In this document: in pieces, positions 50,423 through 59,939 of the stretch
Layout: each line of letters begins with the position of its first letter
Position numbering within the stretch: the first letter of the stretch is position 1
Origin: Rhizobium sp. RCAM05350
Lineage (GTDB): Bacteria; Pseudomonadota; Alphaproteobacteria; Rhizobiales; Rhizobiaceae
NCBI GenBank assembly: GCA_024426085.1
Contig: CP087976.1
Span: 62,001 to 126,000 of the forward strand
DNA: 64,000 bases
Direction: 5' to 3'
The notes under the pieces: generated by a model
The model's input: only the letters and a program-made list of their open reading frames with translations
What the model was told of the DNA's origin: nothing
Database searches by the model: none
Made by a program: the position numbers and the translations under genes

Positions 50423-50441
50423 TAACCATTTAGTTATGTAT
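50423..50441. promoter_or_regulatory. Operator-like dyad E at the aldo-keto reductase promoter
   Basis: TAACCATTTAGTTATGTAT overlaps the transcription-start side of a minus-strand promoter whose -35 is TTGTCA (complement near 50465) and -10 ATTATA (complement near 50440). It fits TAACCA-N2-TAGTTA. A repressor here would block transcription. Confidence 0.6.
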
Positions 50442-50606
50442 AATAGCCCACACAGAAATCGTGACAAGAGCCCGACGGAGGATCTGTCTTGGAAATTACG
50501 ACTATATCATCTGCGGGGCCGCAATCTTTGAACACGAGCGCAAGGGTGTCGAGCTTCTTGCCGGCACGCGATTGCAAAACTCCAGTCGCACTATCACACT
50601 ATGCCG

Positions 50607-50652
50607 TTGACAAGGTAACTGGATAGTGCATAGTTAAATAACTAACTGGATA
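50607..50652 (+). promoter_or_regulatory. Promoter with double operator F before the VOC gene and second importer
   Basis: TTGACA at 50607-50612 with a -10-like TAGTTA at about 50631. Two dyads follow: TAACTGGATAGTGCATAGTTA (50616-50636) and the reverse-oriented TTAAATAACTAACTGGATA (50634-50652). The first shares TAACT-N3-TAGTGCA with the importer promoter at 33673, the second matches the site at 56815 in 17 of 19 positions. Confidence 0.6.
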
Positions 50653-50729
50653 CATACAAGCCCAGTTTGGAGCCGCCCGGGGAGGGGCGAGAATGGTCGG
50701 CCGCAAAGGTCGACCGGCGGGAGGAAAAT

Positions 50730-51245
50730 TTGAAAATCTTTGGTATTGAGCATATCGGCTTCACCGTGCCGAACCTCGACGAGGCTGTCTCGTTCTTTGA
50801 GACGATTTTCGGTGCGGTCACCGTCATGACGACAGGTAAGATCGACGTCGACGGTACGTTCATGCGCAGTCGTCTGGGCGTGCCGGAGCATTGCCGGATC
50901 GAAAATATCAAGGTGCTTCGTTGCGGCAATGGCAGCAACATAGAACTGTTCGAGTATTCGGGTGAAGGCACGGAAGAAGCCTTGAAGCGCAACAGCCAGC
51001 CAGGCGGCTTTCACGTGGCCTTTCAGGTCGATGACGCAGTTTCGGCCGCCGAGCGGTTGCGCGAGCGCGGCGTCGATGTGCTCGATGGACCGACCTATGT
51101 CGATGCCGGCGCAATGAAGGGGCTCACCTGGCTCTATCTGCGTGCGCCGTGGGGCCAGTTCCTCGAAATCGTCAGCACGACGGGTCCGCTAGGTTACGAA
51201 GCCGATGGCGGTCCGAAACTCTGGTCGCCCGTCAGCGGCGCATAA
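50730..51245 (+). CDS. VOC-family protein (glyoxalase/methylmalonyl-CoA epimerase-like)
   Basis: A 171-residue vicinal-oxygen-chelate protein with paired beta-alpha-beta modules. The first is IEHIGFTVPNLDEAVSFFET with metal-ligand His; the second GGFHVAFQVDDAVSAAERL, with the late glutamate in APWGQFLEIVS. The best start is TTG at 50730, nine bases after GGGAGG, giving LKIFGIEHIGF; upstream in-frame codons are not protein-like. VOC members include epimerases and isomerases. Here it leads the operon of the second sugar importer, so a role on a small keto or CoA intermediate is possible. Confidence 0.85.
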   Translation: MKIFGIEHIGFTVPNLDEAVSFFETIFGAVTVMTTGKIDVDGTFMRSRLGVPEHCRIENIKVLRCGNGSNIELFEYSGEGTEEALKRNSQPGGFHVAFQVDDAVSAAERLRERGVDVLDGPTYVDAGAMKGLTWLYLRAPWGQFLEIVSTTGPLGYEADGGPKLWSPVSGA

Positions 51246-51377
51246 AGACACCCCATTCCGCCTCACCAAGAGGCGTGTAATCCGTCCGCCGGTTGCCGGA
51301 GGGCGGCACTGAGCCGCCGTGTCCGGCATCCGGTGCGGTTTCCGATCGTTTTCATTCGAATGTGGAGGAGCATCTCG

Positions 51378-52791
51378 ATGGGCATATGGAACAAATCCCT
51401 TTTGGCAGCCAGTTTCGTGGCGATGATGTGCGGCAGCGCATTGGCGCAAGACAAGCCATTCGAAGGCGTGCAACTGAAGATGCTGGGCATTGGCGACACC
51501 TCGGTGACGCGCCTGGCGAAGATTACCAGCGAGTTCGAGGAGCAGACGGGCGCCAAGGTGCAGATCGACATGCTTCCCTATCCGGGACTGATCGACAAGA
51601 TTATTATCGAAGCGAGCTCCGACAATCCGACCTATCAGCTTCTTTGGGTGGATAGCCCGTGGGTGGGCATGCTTGGCGAGGCAGGGGCGCTGCAAGACCT
51701 CACCGACTACGCCAAGCGCGACGCTGCCGAAATCGGGCTCGACGACATCATTCCGGTGCAGTTGCAGGAAAACAGCTGGCAGGGCGCGCTTCTGGCCTTC
51801 CCGGCCTCCGGCATGATCTGGCACGTCAACTATCGCCAGGACCTCTTCGACGATGCTGACGAGAAAGCGGCCTTCAAGGCTAAATACAGCTATGATCTCG
51901 CGCCGCCGTCCACGTGGCAGCAGTTCCACGACATCGCCGAGTTCTTCACCCGCAAGAAGGGAGATAAGCTCGCCGGCAAGGTGCTGGAGCAGGATTTCTA
52001 CGGCAACGCCGAATCCTATAGCCGCGTCCAGGGCGCCATAACCCACGACTATTTCCCCGATCATGCGCGGGTTCGGTGGGGATTACTGGGATCCGGCAAC
52101 CGGCCTTTGCGCCATGACGGGTGAGCCGCATGTCAAAGCAGCTGAATTCATGAAGTCGCTGGTTCCCTTCAACCCGCCGGACTATCTCGGCCTGATGTGG
52201 GATATTCAGTCGGGCTACATGGAACGTGGCGAGACGGCGCTTTCCGCCTACTGGAGCGTACGCACTGTACGCCTGACCAATCCGGAAGAGGCCAAGCTGC
52301 CGAGCCTCGGCAAGGCGGGTTTCTCCGGTGGCCCAACCGCCGATGGTAAGCCGCAGCCGACTTATACCGGCTCATTGTCCTTTGCCATCAACGCCAAGGT
52401 TTCCGACCAGGAGAAGGAAGCCGCCTGGGCCTTCATCAAGTGGGGCACCAGCGAGAAGATCATGCGCCGCCTGGCGGATGAGGGCTGGGGCATCAGCCAG
52501 TTCCGCAAGTCGATCCTGTCCGATCCGGCGCTTCAGGAGAAATATCCTTACTACAAGGTGCTCCTCGACACGCAGGCGAATGCGCGCCGCCGCATCTTTC
52601 ATCCCTTCTACGCGGATGTGGAGGAAAACTTCGGCGTCGAGCTTTCCAAGTACATGGCGGGCGAAACGGCAGCGGCGCAGGAGGCGTTGAACAACGCCTG
52701 CACCGCGGTCAATTCGCGGCTGTCTATGTTCCCGGTCGAACAGCGGCTTCGCTGGATTAACGACGCACCGGTCACCGTGTTGCAGAAGTAA
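51378..52791 (+). CDS. Sugar ABC transporter substrate-binding protein
   Basis: A family-1 periplasmic binding protein (SBP_bac_1). It has a classic Sec signal peptide, KSLLAASFVAMMCGSALAQ, with cleavage after ALA. The body has SEFEEQTGAKVQIDMLPYPG, WVDSPWVGMLGEAGALQDLT, GMIWHVNYRQDLF, and later LSFAINAKVSDQEKEAAWAFI. A break near 52062 (to GFGGDYWDPATGLC) splits it. Rebuilt length is about 470. The start 51378 follows GGAGG. A stem-loop separates it from the permease gene. The substrate is unknown but presumably related to the region's sugar/polyol. Confidence 0.9.
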
Positions 52792-52799
52792 GCACACGT

Positions 52800-52832
52800 C
52801 GATCGCTCCGGCGACTTCCGCCGGAGCGATCG
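52800..52832 (+). other. Intergenic stem-loop between binding-protein and permease genes
   Basis: CGATCGCTCCGGCG pairs perfectly with CGCCGGAGCGATCG (14 bp) around the loop ACTTC. There is no T run, so it is probably an attenuator or mRNA-protecting hairpin that keeps binding-protein levels above the permease. Confidence 0.7.
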
Positions 52833-52856
52833 GGTAAAGATATTCGGGAGAGTTCA

Positions 52857-53744
52857 ATGGGTTATGTCAACAGACGCAATAGGACGATTGCGGGGGTATT
52901 TCTGCTGCCGACGGTGGCGGTTCTCTTCCTGACGACCATCTATCCCATGCTTTACGCGCTATATCTAAGCTTCCGGAACTATGACCTGGCAAAGCCCTTC
53001 ATCCCGCGGATTTTTGTTGGCTTTGCGAACTTCCAGGAAGTGCTGACCTCCGGTCCATTCATGCACAGCATGTTGATCACGTTCAAGCTGATGGCGGTCA
53101 CACTTACCTTTCAGTTCGTCATCGGCGTAGGCCTGGCACTTCTGGTAACGCAACGGCTGCCGGGGATGGCCGCTATCCGCACTCTTCTTCTCATTCCGAT
53201 GATGATTTCGCCGGTCATCGTCGGTCTCGTCTGGCTGTTCATCTACTTTCCCGAGCTTGGCTACCTGAACTACTTCATCAGCCTGATCGGCATCAACCCG
53301 GTCCCGTGGATCACAAGCACCCAATGGGCTCTGACAGCGATCGCGATCGCCGATATTTGGCAGTGGACACCCTTCGTGATGATGGGCACGGCCGCCGCCC
53401 TCCAGAGCCTGTCGCCTGAACCCTATGAAGCGGCGCTGATCGACGGCAATTCCAGGATCGACGTGTTTCTCTACGTGACGTTGCCTCAGTTGAAACCGGT
53501 GCTCATCAGTCTCTTGTTCCTGCGCGCCATCGATGCGTTCAAGATCTACGACATCATCTTCGTCCTGACCAAGGGCGGGCCCGGCGACGCGACGGAAACG
53601 ATCGCACTCTACATCTATCGCCAGAGCTTCACCTTCTGGCGCATGGGGGTCGGTGCTGCAGCCTCCTTCGTTTCGCTGATCATCATTTCGGTGCTGATCA
53701 CCCTGTTCTTCAAATCGATGCAGAAAAGCGCTGTCGCCCGATAA
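52857..53744 (+). CDS. ABC sugar permease, UgpA type
   Basis: An intact 295-residue membrane protein with six helices. The first is GVFLLPTVAVLFLTTIYPML; the EAA loop is PEPYEAALIDGNSRIDVFL; the last-helix motif is FVLTKGGPGDATETIALYIY. The start ATG at 52857 follows GGGAGAG. It pairs with the next permease and the ATPase at 54643. Helix 3-4 residues (VIVGLVWLFIYFPELGYLNYF) are typical of family-1 sugar permeases. Confidence 0.93.
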   Translation: MGYVNRRNRTIAGVFLLPTVAVLFLTTIYPMLYALYLSFRNYDLAKPFIPRIFVGFANFQEVLTSGPFMHSMLITFKLMAVTLTFQFVIGVGLALLVTQRLPGMAAIRTLLLIPMMISPVIVGLVWLFIYFPELGYLNYFISLIGINPVPWITSTQWALTAIAIADIWQWTPFVMMGTAAALQSLSPEPYEAALIDGNSRIDVFLYVTLPQLKPVLISLLFLRAIDAFKIYDIIFVLTKGGPGDATETIALYIYRQSFTFWRMGVGAAASFVSLIIISVLITLFFKSMQKSAVAR

Positions 53745-53771
53745 GGCGCGACGGCAGAAGGAGGAACTGCA

Positions 53772-54596
53772 ATGAACAAGATCAGCACCAGACAGGCGAC
53801 CCTCGTCTACATCGTGACCGGCATCATCCTGATCATCTTCATGATCCCGATCTACCTTATCCTGGCGTCCTCCCTGAAACCGTCGGCGGATATGTTCTCC
53901 CCGTCCGCCGACGGTCTTTTCACGCCGACGCTGCAACACTATGTCGATCTCTTCACGCTGAGGCCGTTCCACTGGAACATCATCAACAGCCTGGTTGTGA
54001 CACTCGGCTCGACGCTTTTCTCCGTCACCGTCAGGTCGCTCGGCGCCTTCGCGCTGTCACGCATCCGCCATCCGAGGATCAACGACGCGGCGTTCTGGAT
54101 CCTGTCGATGCGGATGTTCCCGCCGATCGCGGTCGTCGTGCCCTATTACATCATCTTCAAGTCGGTCGGCCTGCTCGATACGCCCTTGGCGCTGATCATC
54201 GTCTATTCTACGGCAAACATTCCGCTTACCGTCTGGCTGATGAAGGGCTTCTTCGACGAGGTGCCGGAGGCGCTGGAAGAAGCGGCCCAGGTCGATGGCT
54301 ACGGCATCGTCGAGATCTTCTACCGCATCACTCTGCCACTCGCTGCACCCGGTCTCGCCGTCTGCGCCGTGTTCTGCTTCATCTTCTCGTGGAACGAGTT
54401 TCTGTTTGCCCTGATGCTGACCGGCTCCAGCGCGCAGACCGCCACGGTCGCCGTCATGTCGTTCTGGAGCAGCGACGCGGTGCAGTGGGGCCGCATCATG
54501 GCGGGCTCCTTCATCATTCTCATTCCCGGCGTCATCTTCGTGCTCACCTGCCAGAAATGGCTGGTCAAGGGCCTGACGCTCGGATCCGTCAAATAG
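53772..54596 (+). CDS. ABC sugar permease, UgpE type
   Basis: An intact 274-residue membrane protein. The N-terminal helix is VYIVTGIILIIFMIPIYLIL, then SLVVTLGSTLFSVTVRSLGAF, the EAA loop PEALEEAAQVDGYGIVEIF and the C-terminal FIFSWNEFLFALMLTG. The ATG 53772 follows AAGGAGGAACTGC. It is the partner of the previous permease in the second importer of the region. Confidence 0.93.
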   Translation: MNKISTRQATLVYIVTGIILIIFMIPIYLILASSLKPSADMFSPSADGLFTPTLQHYVDLFTLRPFHWNIINSLVVTLGSTLFSVTVRSLGAFALSRIRHPRINDAAFWILSMRMFPPIAVVVPYYIIFKSVGLLDTPLALIIVYSTANIPLTVWLMKGFFDEVPEALEEAAQVDGYGIVEIFYRITLPLAAPGLAVCAVFCFIFSWNEFLFALMLTGSSAQTATVAVMSFWSSDAVQWGRIMAGSFIILIPGVIFVLTCQKWLVKGLTLGSVK

Positions 54597-54642
54597 GTTC
54601 GGTATCGTCCGGAACCCACGATCGCCTTTCGGAGGAAGTATC

Positions 54643-55723
54643 TTGGCATCTGTTTCCCTATCAAACGTCGTGAAGGCCTTCGGTGCCTTCAAAGTCGTGC
54701 ATGGCGTTGACCTTGACATCGCCGACGGCGAGTTCGTGGTCCTCCTTGGACCATCCGGCTGCGGCAAGACAACGACGCTGCGCATGGTTGCCGGTCTCGA
54801 AGACGTCTCGGGCGGTGAAATCTGCATCGCCGGCGAAGCCATCAACGACCGTCCGCCGAAGGATCGTAAGATCGCGATGGTGTTCCAGAATTACGCGCTC
54901 TATCCGCATATGACGGTGCGCCAGAACATGGAATTCGCGCTGAAGCCGCAGAAGCTTTCGAAGGCGGAGGTAGATGCCAAGATCGCGGGTGTTGCCGGCA
55001 TGCTGGGGCTGGACGCGCTTTTGCAGCGCAAGCCGGCGCAGCTTTCCGGGGGGCAGCGTCAGCGCGTGGCGATGGGGCGGGCGATGGTGCGCACACCGGA
55101 AGTGTTTCTCTTCGACGAGCCGCTGTCCAATCTGGACCTGAAACTGCGCACGCAGGTGCGCATGGAAATAGCCAAGCTCCACAAGCAACTCGGTACCACG
55201 GTCATCTACGTCACCCACGATCAGGTGGAAGCAATGACGCTCGCTGACAAGATCGTCATCATGAAGGACGGTTATATCGAGCAGATCGGCTCGCCCGAAG
55301 AGGTTTTCGCGCATCCGAAGAACCTCTTTGTCGCGACATTCATCGGCAGTCCTTCCATGAACCTCTTCCGCATGACGGTGGAGCGCAGCGAAAAGGGACC
55401 GGTGCTCTCATCCGCCGCATTCACCATCGCCGCCCCGGCGGACATGAACGGAAAAGTTCACACCCGGCCGGGCGGTGACACTCGGCATCCGCCCCAGCGA
55501 CGTCCGCCTTGCCCGGGAAGGTGAAGCGGGTGCCATCGATGCTCGCGTCGAGGTCGTGGAATATCTCGGCGTTGAAGCACTCGTCGATCTCAGGGTCGGT
55601 ACGCAGGAATTTATAGCGCAGGTGCCCGCCGGCGAACGGCCGGTTCGGGATGAGGCCGTCAAGGTCGTCTTCAGTCAGGCGGGCATGCATTTCTTCGATA
55701 GCGAGAGCGGTCAGGCTCTCTGA
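54643..55723 (+). CDS. Sugar ABC transporter ATP-binding protein (UgpC/MalK family)
   Basis: The ATPase of the second importer. Walker A GPSGCGKTTTLRMVAG is near residue 37, Q-loop MVFQNYALYPHMTV, signature LSGGQRQRVAMGRAMV, Walker B VFLFDEPLSNLD, switch His in YVTHDQVEAM. The TOBE tail is in another frame after a break near 55465 (LGIRPSDVRLAREGEAG). Rebuilt length is about 359. The start is TTG at 54643, after GGAGGAAGTATC, giving MASVSLSNVVKAFG; no ATG fits better. It is followed two bases later by the next gene's first ATG. Confidence 0.92.
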
Positions 55724-55745
55724 AATGGAAAAAGGATTAGACCAT

Positions 55746-56744
55746 ATGTCCGGCAAGGAGATCATTTTCCCGCACAAGGGCAGCTTCATGCTGCAGGACT
55801 GCGAAAAAACCAACGCTTGGCGACGGCGAAGTGCGCGGGCGGACACTGGCGACACTCGTCAGTCCGGGCACGGAACTTGCCTGGGCGACGGGCGACGAAT
55901 TTCCCGTCCGGCCCGGTTACGCCGCCGTCTTCGAGGTCGAAGAATGCAGCAAAGACGTCAAAGATATCGAAACCGGCGCGCCTCTTCTGCATGGGACCAC
56001 ATCGAAGTTTCCAGCAGGTCGACCGTCGCTTCACCCTTCCGGTGCCGGACGGTCTTGCCGATGAAACGGCTGTCGTTGCACGCCTGATCGGCGTTTCCCT
56101 GACGACGTTGATGACGACAAAGGCGAGGCCGGGCGACCGCGTCATCATCAGCGGCGCAGGCCCCGTCGGCTACCTCGCCGCCCATATCTTCAAACTGTCC
56201 GGTTACGAGGTGTCCGTCGTCGAGCCGGACGCCGTTCTGCCGCGCACAGATCGAAGCCTCCGGTATCGCCTCGACCTTTGCAGACATGCCGGTCGATAGT
56301 CCCGAAATCTCGGGCACGGTTGCGCTCGTGGTCGATTGCTCCGGTCACGAGGGGGCGGTTCTCGGCGGCTGCCGCGTCGTTCGCCAGCATGGCGAAGTGG
56401 TGCTGATCGGCGTTCCGTGGAAACGACATACCGAGCTCTACGCCCACGACATCCTGCATGCGGTCTTCAACAAATTCGTCCTTCTGCGAAGCGGCTGGGA
56501 GTGGGAATATCCGCTGCTTGCCAAGGGGTTCAAATGGGCCGAACTCCTGGAAGGATACAACAACAGTTCACACAGCATCTTCACAGGATTTGCCAAGGCC
56601 TTGAAGTGGCTTTCGGAGGACCGCATTCCCTTGAGCGGGCTCGTGCGACAATTGTCGCCGGCAGATCCAGCCGCGGTTTACGGAGCTTTGCTGGAACGCG
56701 GGATTTCTGAGCCATTCCTTGTTTTCGAATGGCCGACTTCCTGA
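55746..56744 (+). CDS. Medium-chain dehydrogenase, zinc-binding ADH family variant
   Basis: An NAD(P)-dependent dehydrogenase with GroES-like start (VSPGTELAWATGDEFPVRPGYAAVFEV in two parts) and a Rossmann domain VIISGAGPVGYLAAHIFKLSG. I do not see the canonical GHExxG or the four-cysteine zinc loop, so it may be a zinc-free member like those acting on cyclitols or bacteriochlorophyllide. Breaks lie near 55810, 55990 and 56245. Rebuilt length is about 332. The ATG 55746 has AAAGGA ten bases upstream; the ATG at 55725 is an alternative. It is the last gene of the importer operon. Confidence 0.78.
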
Positions 56745-56789
56745 CGGTCGAGGCGCGTCTGATGCCATCCCGGTTCGACATGCATCGGC

Positions 56790-56833
56790 TTGACCAAAGA
56801 CACTCTCGATGCTATTAAGTAACTAACTGGTTA
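56790..56833 (+). promoter_or_regulatory. Promoter with operator-like dyad D before the acyl-CoA dehydrogenase operon
   Basis: TTGACC at 56790-56795, a 17-base spacer and TATTAA at 56813-56818 form a good promoter. The operator TTAAGTAACTAACTGGTTA (56815-56833, reverse orientation of the consensus) starts inside the -10 box. Confidence 0.65.
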
Positions 56834-56854
56834 TAGTATAAATAGGAGTTCGCC

Positions 56855-58002
56855 ATGAATTTGACCGAGGTTCAAGAGCAGGTTCGGGACATGGCCCGAC
56901 AATTTGCAGAGGACGTGATCCGCCCGGTTGCTGAAGCCCTGGACCACGAAGAACGATTTCCCGCCGAGCTCTACGAGCAAATGGGCGAGCTCGGTCTTTT
57001 CGGTATCGCTGTGCCGGAAACCATGGGCGGCCCGGGCTTTGACACGTTGACCTATGCCCTCGTCATGGAGGAGCTTTCACGCGGTTATGCGTCGGTTGCC
57101 GACCAATGCGGCCTTGTGGAGTTGATCACCACCCTGCTGGTCCGCCATGGAACGTCTCAGCAGCGCGACGAGTGGCTTGCTCCGGTGATGACGGCGAAAA
57201 GGAAGGCCGCCTATTGCATCACCGAGCCGGAAGCCGGAACGGACGTTTCAGGGCATCCGCACCACGGCGGAGCGGGACGGGGAGGGTTGGCGGCTGAATG
57301 GTGGAAAGATCTGGATCCACAATGCGCCGGTCGCAGATGTCGGCTTCGTTCTCGCAAGGACCGACAGGAATGCTGGCCACAAGGGCATGAGCATTTTCAT
57401 CGTCGATCTCCATGCCAAGGGTGTCGAGCGGGGGCCGAAGGAACACAAGATGGGCCAGCGCGCAAGCCAGGTCGGCGCGCTCAATTTTACCGATGTGATA
57501 CTGCCGCCCGAAGCACTCCTCGGCGAGGAAGGGCGAGGCTTCCACATGATGATGAGCGTGCTCGACAAGGGCCGTGTTGGCATTGCTGCACTCGCGGTCG
57601 GCATCGGCCAGGCGGGTCTGGAGGCGGCGCTTGACTATGCGCAGCAGCGCAAGCAGTTCGGCTCGAAGATTTCCGATTTCCAGGGCGTTCAATGGCTGCT
57701 GGCCGACATGGCGAAGGACATCGAAGCCGCGCGTCTCCTCGTCCACAGTGCGGCGGGGAAACTTGATCGCGGCGAAAACGCCACCAAAGCCTGCTCGATG
57801 GCTAAGTGCTTTGCAGGCGACATGGCGGTCGCCCGTTCGGCCGACGCGATCCAGGTCTTCGGGGGCAGCGGCTACATTCGCGGTTTCCGAGGTTGAGCGG
57901 CTCTATCGCGATGCCAAGATTACACAGATCTACGAAGGAACCAACCAGATCCAGCGCATGATCATCGCGCGCGAACTGGTCAAGCATGGAGCGCGGGGAT
58001 GA
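56855..58002 (+). CDS. Acyl-CoA dehydrogenase
   Basis: A FAD enzyme that makes the 2,3-double bond in an acyl-CoA and passes electrons to ETF. Motifs: LGLFGIAVPETMGGPGFDTL, AYCITEPEAGTDVSG (FAD/substrate loop), GGKIWIHNAPVADVG, QRKQFGSKISDFQGVQWLLA and the catalytic glutamate in QIYEGTNQIQRMIIA. Breaks lie near 57251 (one extra G) and near 57886. Rebuilt length is about 381, normal. The ATG 56855 follows ATAGGAGTTCGCC. The stop overlaps the SDR start. Encoding ETF and ETF-QO downstream in the same direction makes a self-contained electron path. Confidence 0.93.
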
Positions 58003-58781
58003 GCGCAACTATTGCACATGCTGCCCTTGTCACCGGCTCCAGCCGTGGCATCGGCCTTGCGATCGCTTTAGATCCGGCTGACCACGGCTTCAACGTCGCC
58101 ATCAACGGTTACAGCGAGAGCGAGGAACTCGATGCCGCTGTAGCCGCCGTTCAGGCGAAAGGCGTCAAAGCGGTCAAGGTCCCAGGCGATATCAGCCTGC
58201 TTGCACGCCACGAACAGATGCTGGATGCGGCCGAGGCCGAATGTGGTCCGCTGACGACCCTGGTCAACAATGCCGGCATATCGGTCCTGTCGCGCGGCGA
58301 TCTGCTTGACGTCACCGAGGAAAGCTATGACCGCTGCATGGCAGTCAACGCCAAGGCGCACTTCTTCCTGTCGCAGGCTTTTGCGCGCCGGGTCGTCAAG
58401 CGCGACCGTGCGGATGGGCGGTTCTACAGTATCGTCAACGTAACCTCGTCGAACGCGACGGCGGCATCCATCCTGCGCGGTGAATACTGCGCCTCCAAGG
58501 CCGCCGCTGCGATGATCTCCAAGGTCTTCGCAGCACGGCTCAGCTCGGAAAACGTCGCCGTTTTCGATGTGCAACCCGGTCTGATCGAGACGGATATGAC
58601 GAAGGCGGTGTCGGAGACCTATCGTCGCCGCATCGAGGACGAGGGGCTGACCCTTATTCCTCGTCTTGGCAAACCGGCTGATATGGGCCGGATCGTCGCG
58701 ACTCTCGCGACAGGCGGCCTGCCATATATGACAGGGCAGGTTCTCGCGGCCGACGCCGGCATGCTTGTTCCCCGGTTTTGA
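57999..58781 (+). CDS. Short-chain dehydrogenase/reductase (3-oxoacyl reductase-like)
   Basis: An intact Rossmann enzyme of 260 residues. Cofactor motif ALVTGSSRGIGLAIAL, structural LVNNAGISVLSRGDLL, catalytic Ser in SIVNVTSSNA and the Y-x3-K in EYCASKAAAAMISK, then DVQPGLIETDMTK. It could oxidise a 3-hydroxyacyl-CoA or a polyol. The ATG overlaps the acyl-CoA dehydrogenase stop, so the two are coupled and may act in sequence with the enoyl-CoA hydratase. Confidence 0.92.
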   Translation: MSATIAHAALVTGSSRGIGLAIALDPADHGFNVAINGYSESEELDAAVAAVQAKGVKAVKVPGDISLLARHEQMLDAAEAECGPLTTLVNNAGISVLSRGDLLDVTEESYDRCMAVNAKAHFFLSQAFARRVVKRDRADGRFYSIVNVTSSNATAASILRGEYCASKAAAAMISKVFAARLSSENVAVFDVQPGLIETDMTKAVSETYRRRIEDEGLTLIPRLGKPADMGRIVATLATGGLPYMTGQVLAADAGMLVPRF

Positions 58782-58790
58782 GGATAGAAA

Positions 58791-59939
58791 ATGGACTTAC
58801 AGCTTCCCGATGAGAGCGGCCGCCTGTCGCCGTATCGCCTGACCGGCACGCCCATCCAGACGGCCGAATTTTCGCGCGATTACAATCGCGTCGTCTTTCC
58901 GCCGCCCATGTCGTCGCCAATCCCTGGACCGCAAACGATCCGTCAGGGGCCGGCGTCTGTCGATTGGGCGGCCACAATGGCCTTCCGCCGGCACTTACAC
59001 GATCTCGGCCTCGGCATCGCCGAAGGCATGGACACCACGCAGCGCGGCATGGGGCTGGATTGGCCGGGTGCTTTGGAGCTGATCCGCCGGACCAGGCAGG
59101 AAGTGCCCGATGCGCTGGTTTTCAACGGCGCCGGCACCGATCATCTGAGCCCCTACGATGCGCGCTCGCTCGATGATGTCCGCCGCGCCTATCGCGAGCA
59201 GATCGAGGCTATCCAGAAGATTGGTGGCCGCATCATCCTGATGGCGAGCCGCGCGCTCACCAAGCTCGCCAAGGGGCCACAGGACTATATTGACATCTAC
59301 CGGGATGCGCTTTCAGCTTGCGACGAACCTGTGGTTCTCCACTGGCTGGGCGATATGTTCGACCCGGCGCTCGCCGGCTACTGGGGCTCCACCAGCTTCG
59401 AAGAAGCGATGGAAACGGCGCTGACGGTCATCGGCGAAAACATCTCGAAAGTCGATGGCATCAAGATCTCCCTGCTCGACAAGGACAAGGAGGTCGTCAT
59501 GCGCCGGCGCCTGCCGGAAGGCGTCAAAATGTATACGGGAGACGATTTCAACTATCCCGAATTGATCGAGGGTGACCCAGAAGGCTATTCCCATGCCCTG
59601 CTGGGCATCTTCGATCCGCTGGCGCCAGCCGCGGCCTTCGCGTTGTCGCGGCTGAAGGCCGGCGACGCAAAAGGATTCCGCGCGGTGCTTGATCCGACGG
59701 TGCCCCTGGCGCGGCTGATCTTCCGGGCGCCGACGCAGTACTACAAGACCGGCGTGGTGTTTCTCGCCTGGCTGAACGGGTTCCAGGATCACTTCATCAT
59801 GCTGAACGGCGCCCAGGCCATGCGCCCGCTGCCCTATTTCACCGAGGTCTTCAAACTGGCCGACCAGTGCGGCCTGCTTAGAGACGGCGATCTTGCCATC
59901 GGCCGGATGAAGAAGATGCTGGCCTTCTATGGAGCGTAG
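58791..59939 (+). CDS. DUF993/dihydrodipicolinate-synthase-family aldolase-like protein
   Basis: An intact 382-residue protein. It has the outline of a TIM-barrel aldolase: RHLHDLGLGIAEGMDTTQRG, ALVFNGAGTDHLSPYDARSL, EQIEAIQKIGGRIILMASRAL and SKVDGIKISLLDKDKEV, where the lysine after DGIK sits where class-I aldolases form a Schiff base. DUF993 members are annotated as dihydrodipicolinate synthase family, but their reaction is not settled to my knowledge. Its place between the SDR and a sugar isomerase suggests carbon-carbon cleavage of a ketoacid; inference. Confidence 0.8.
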   Translation: MDLQLPDESGRLSPYRLTGTPIQTAEFSRDYNRVVFPPPMSSPIPGPQTIRQGPASVDWAATMAFRRHLHDLGLGIAEGMDTTQRGMGLDWPGALELIRRTRQEVPDALVFNGAGTDHLSPYDARSLDDVRRAYREQIEAIQKIGGRIILMASRALTKLAKGPQDYIDIYRDALSACDEPVVLHWLGDMFDPALAGYWGSTSFEEAMETALTVIGENISKVDGIKISLLDKDKEVVMRRRLPEGVKMYTGDDFNYPELIEGDPEGYSHALLGIFDPLAPAAAFALSRLKAGDAKGFRAVLDPTVPLARLIFRAPTQYYKTGVVFLAWLNGFQDHFIMLNGAQAMRPLPYFTEVFKLADQCGLLRDGDLAIGRMKKMLAFYGA

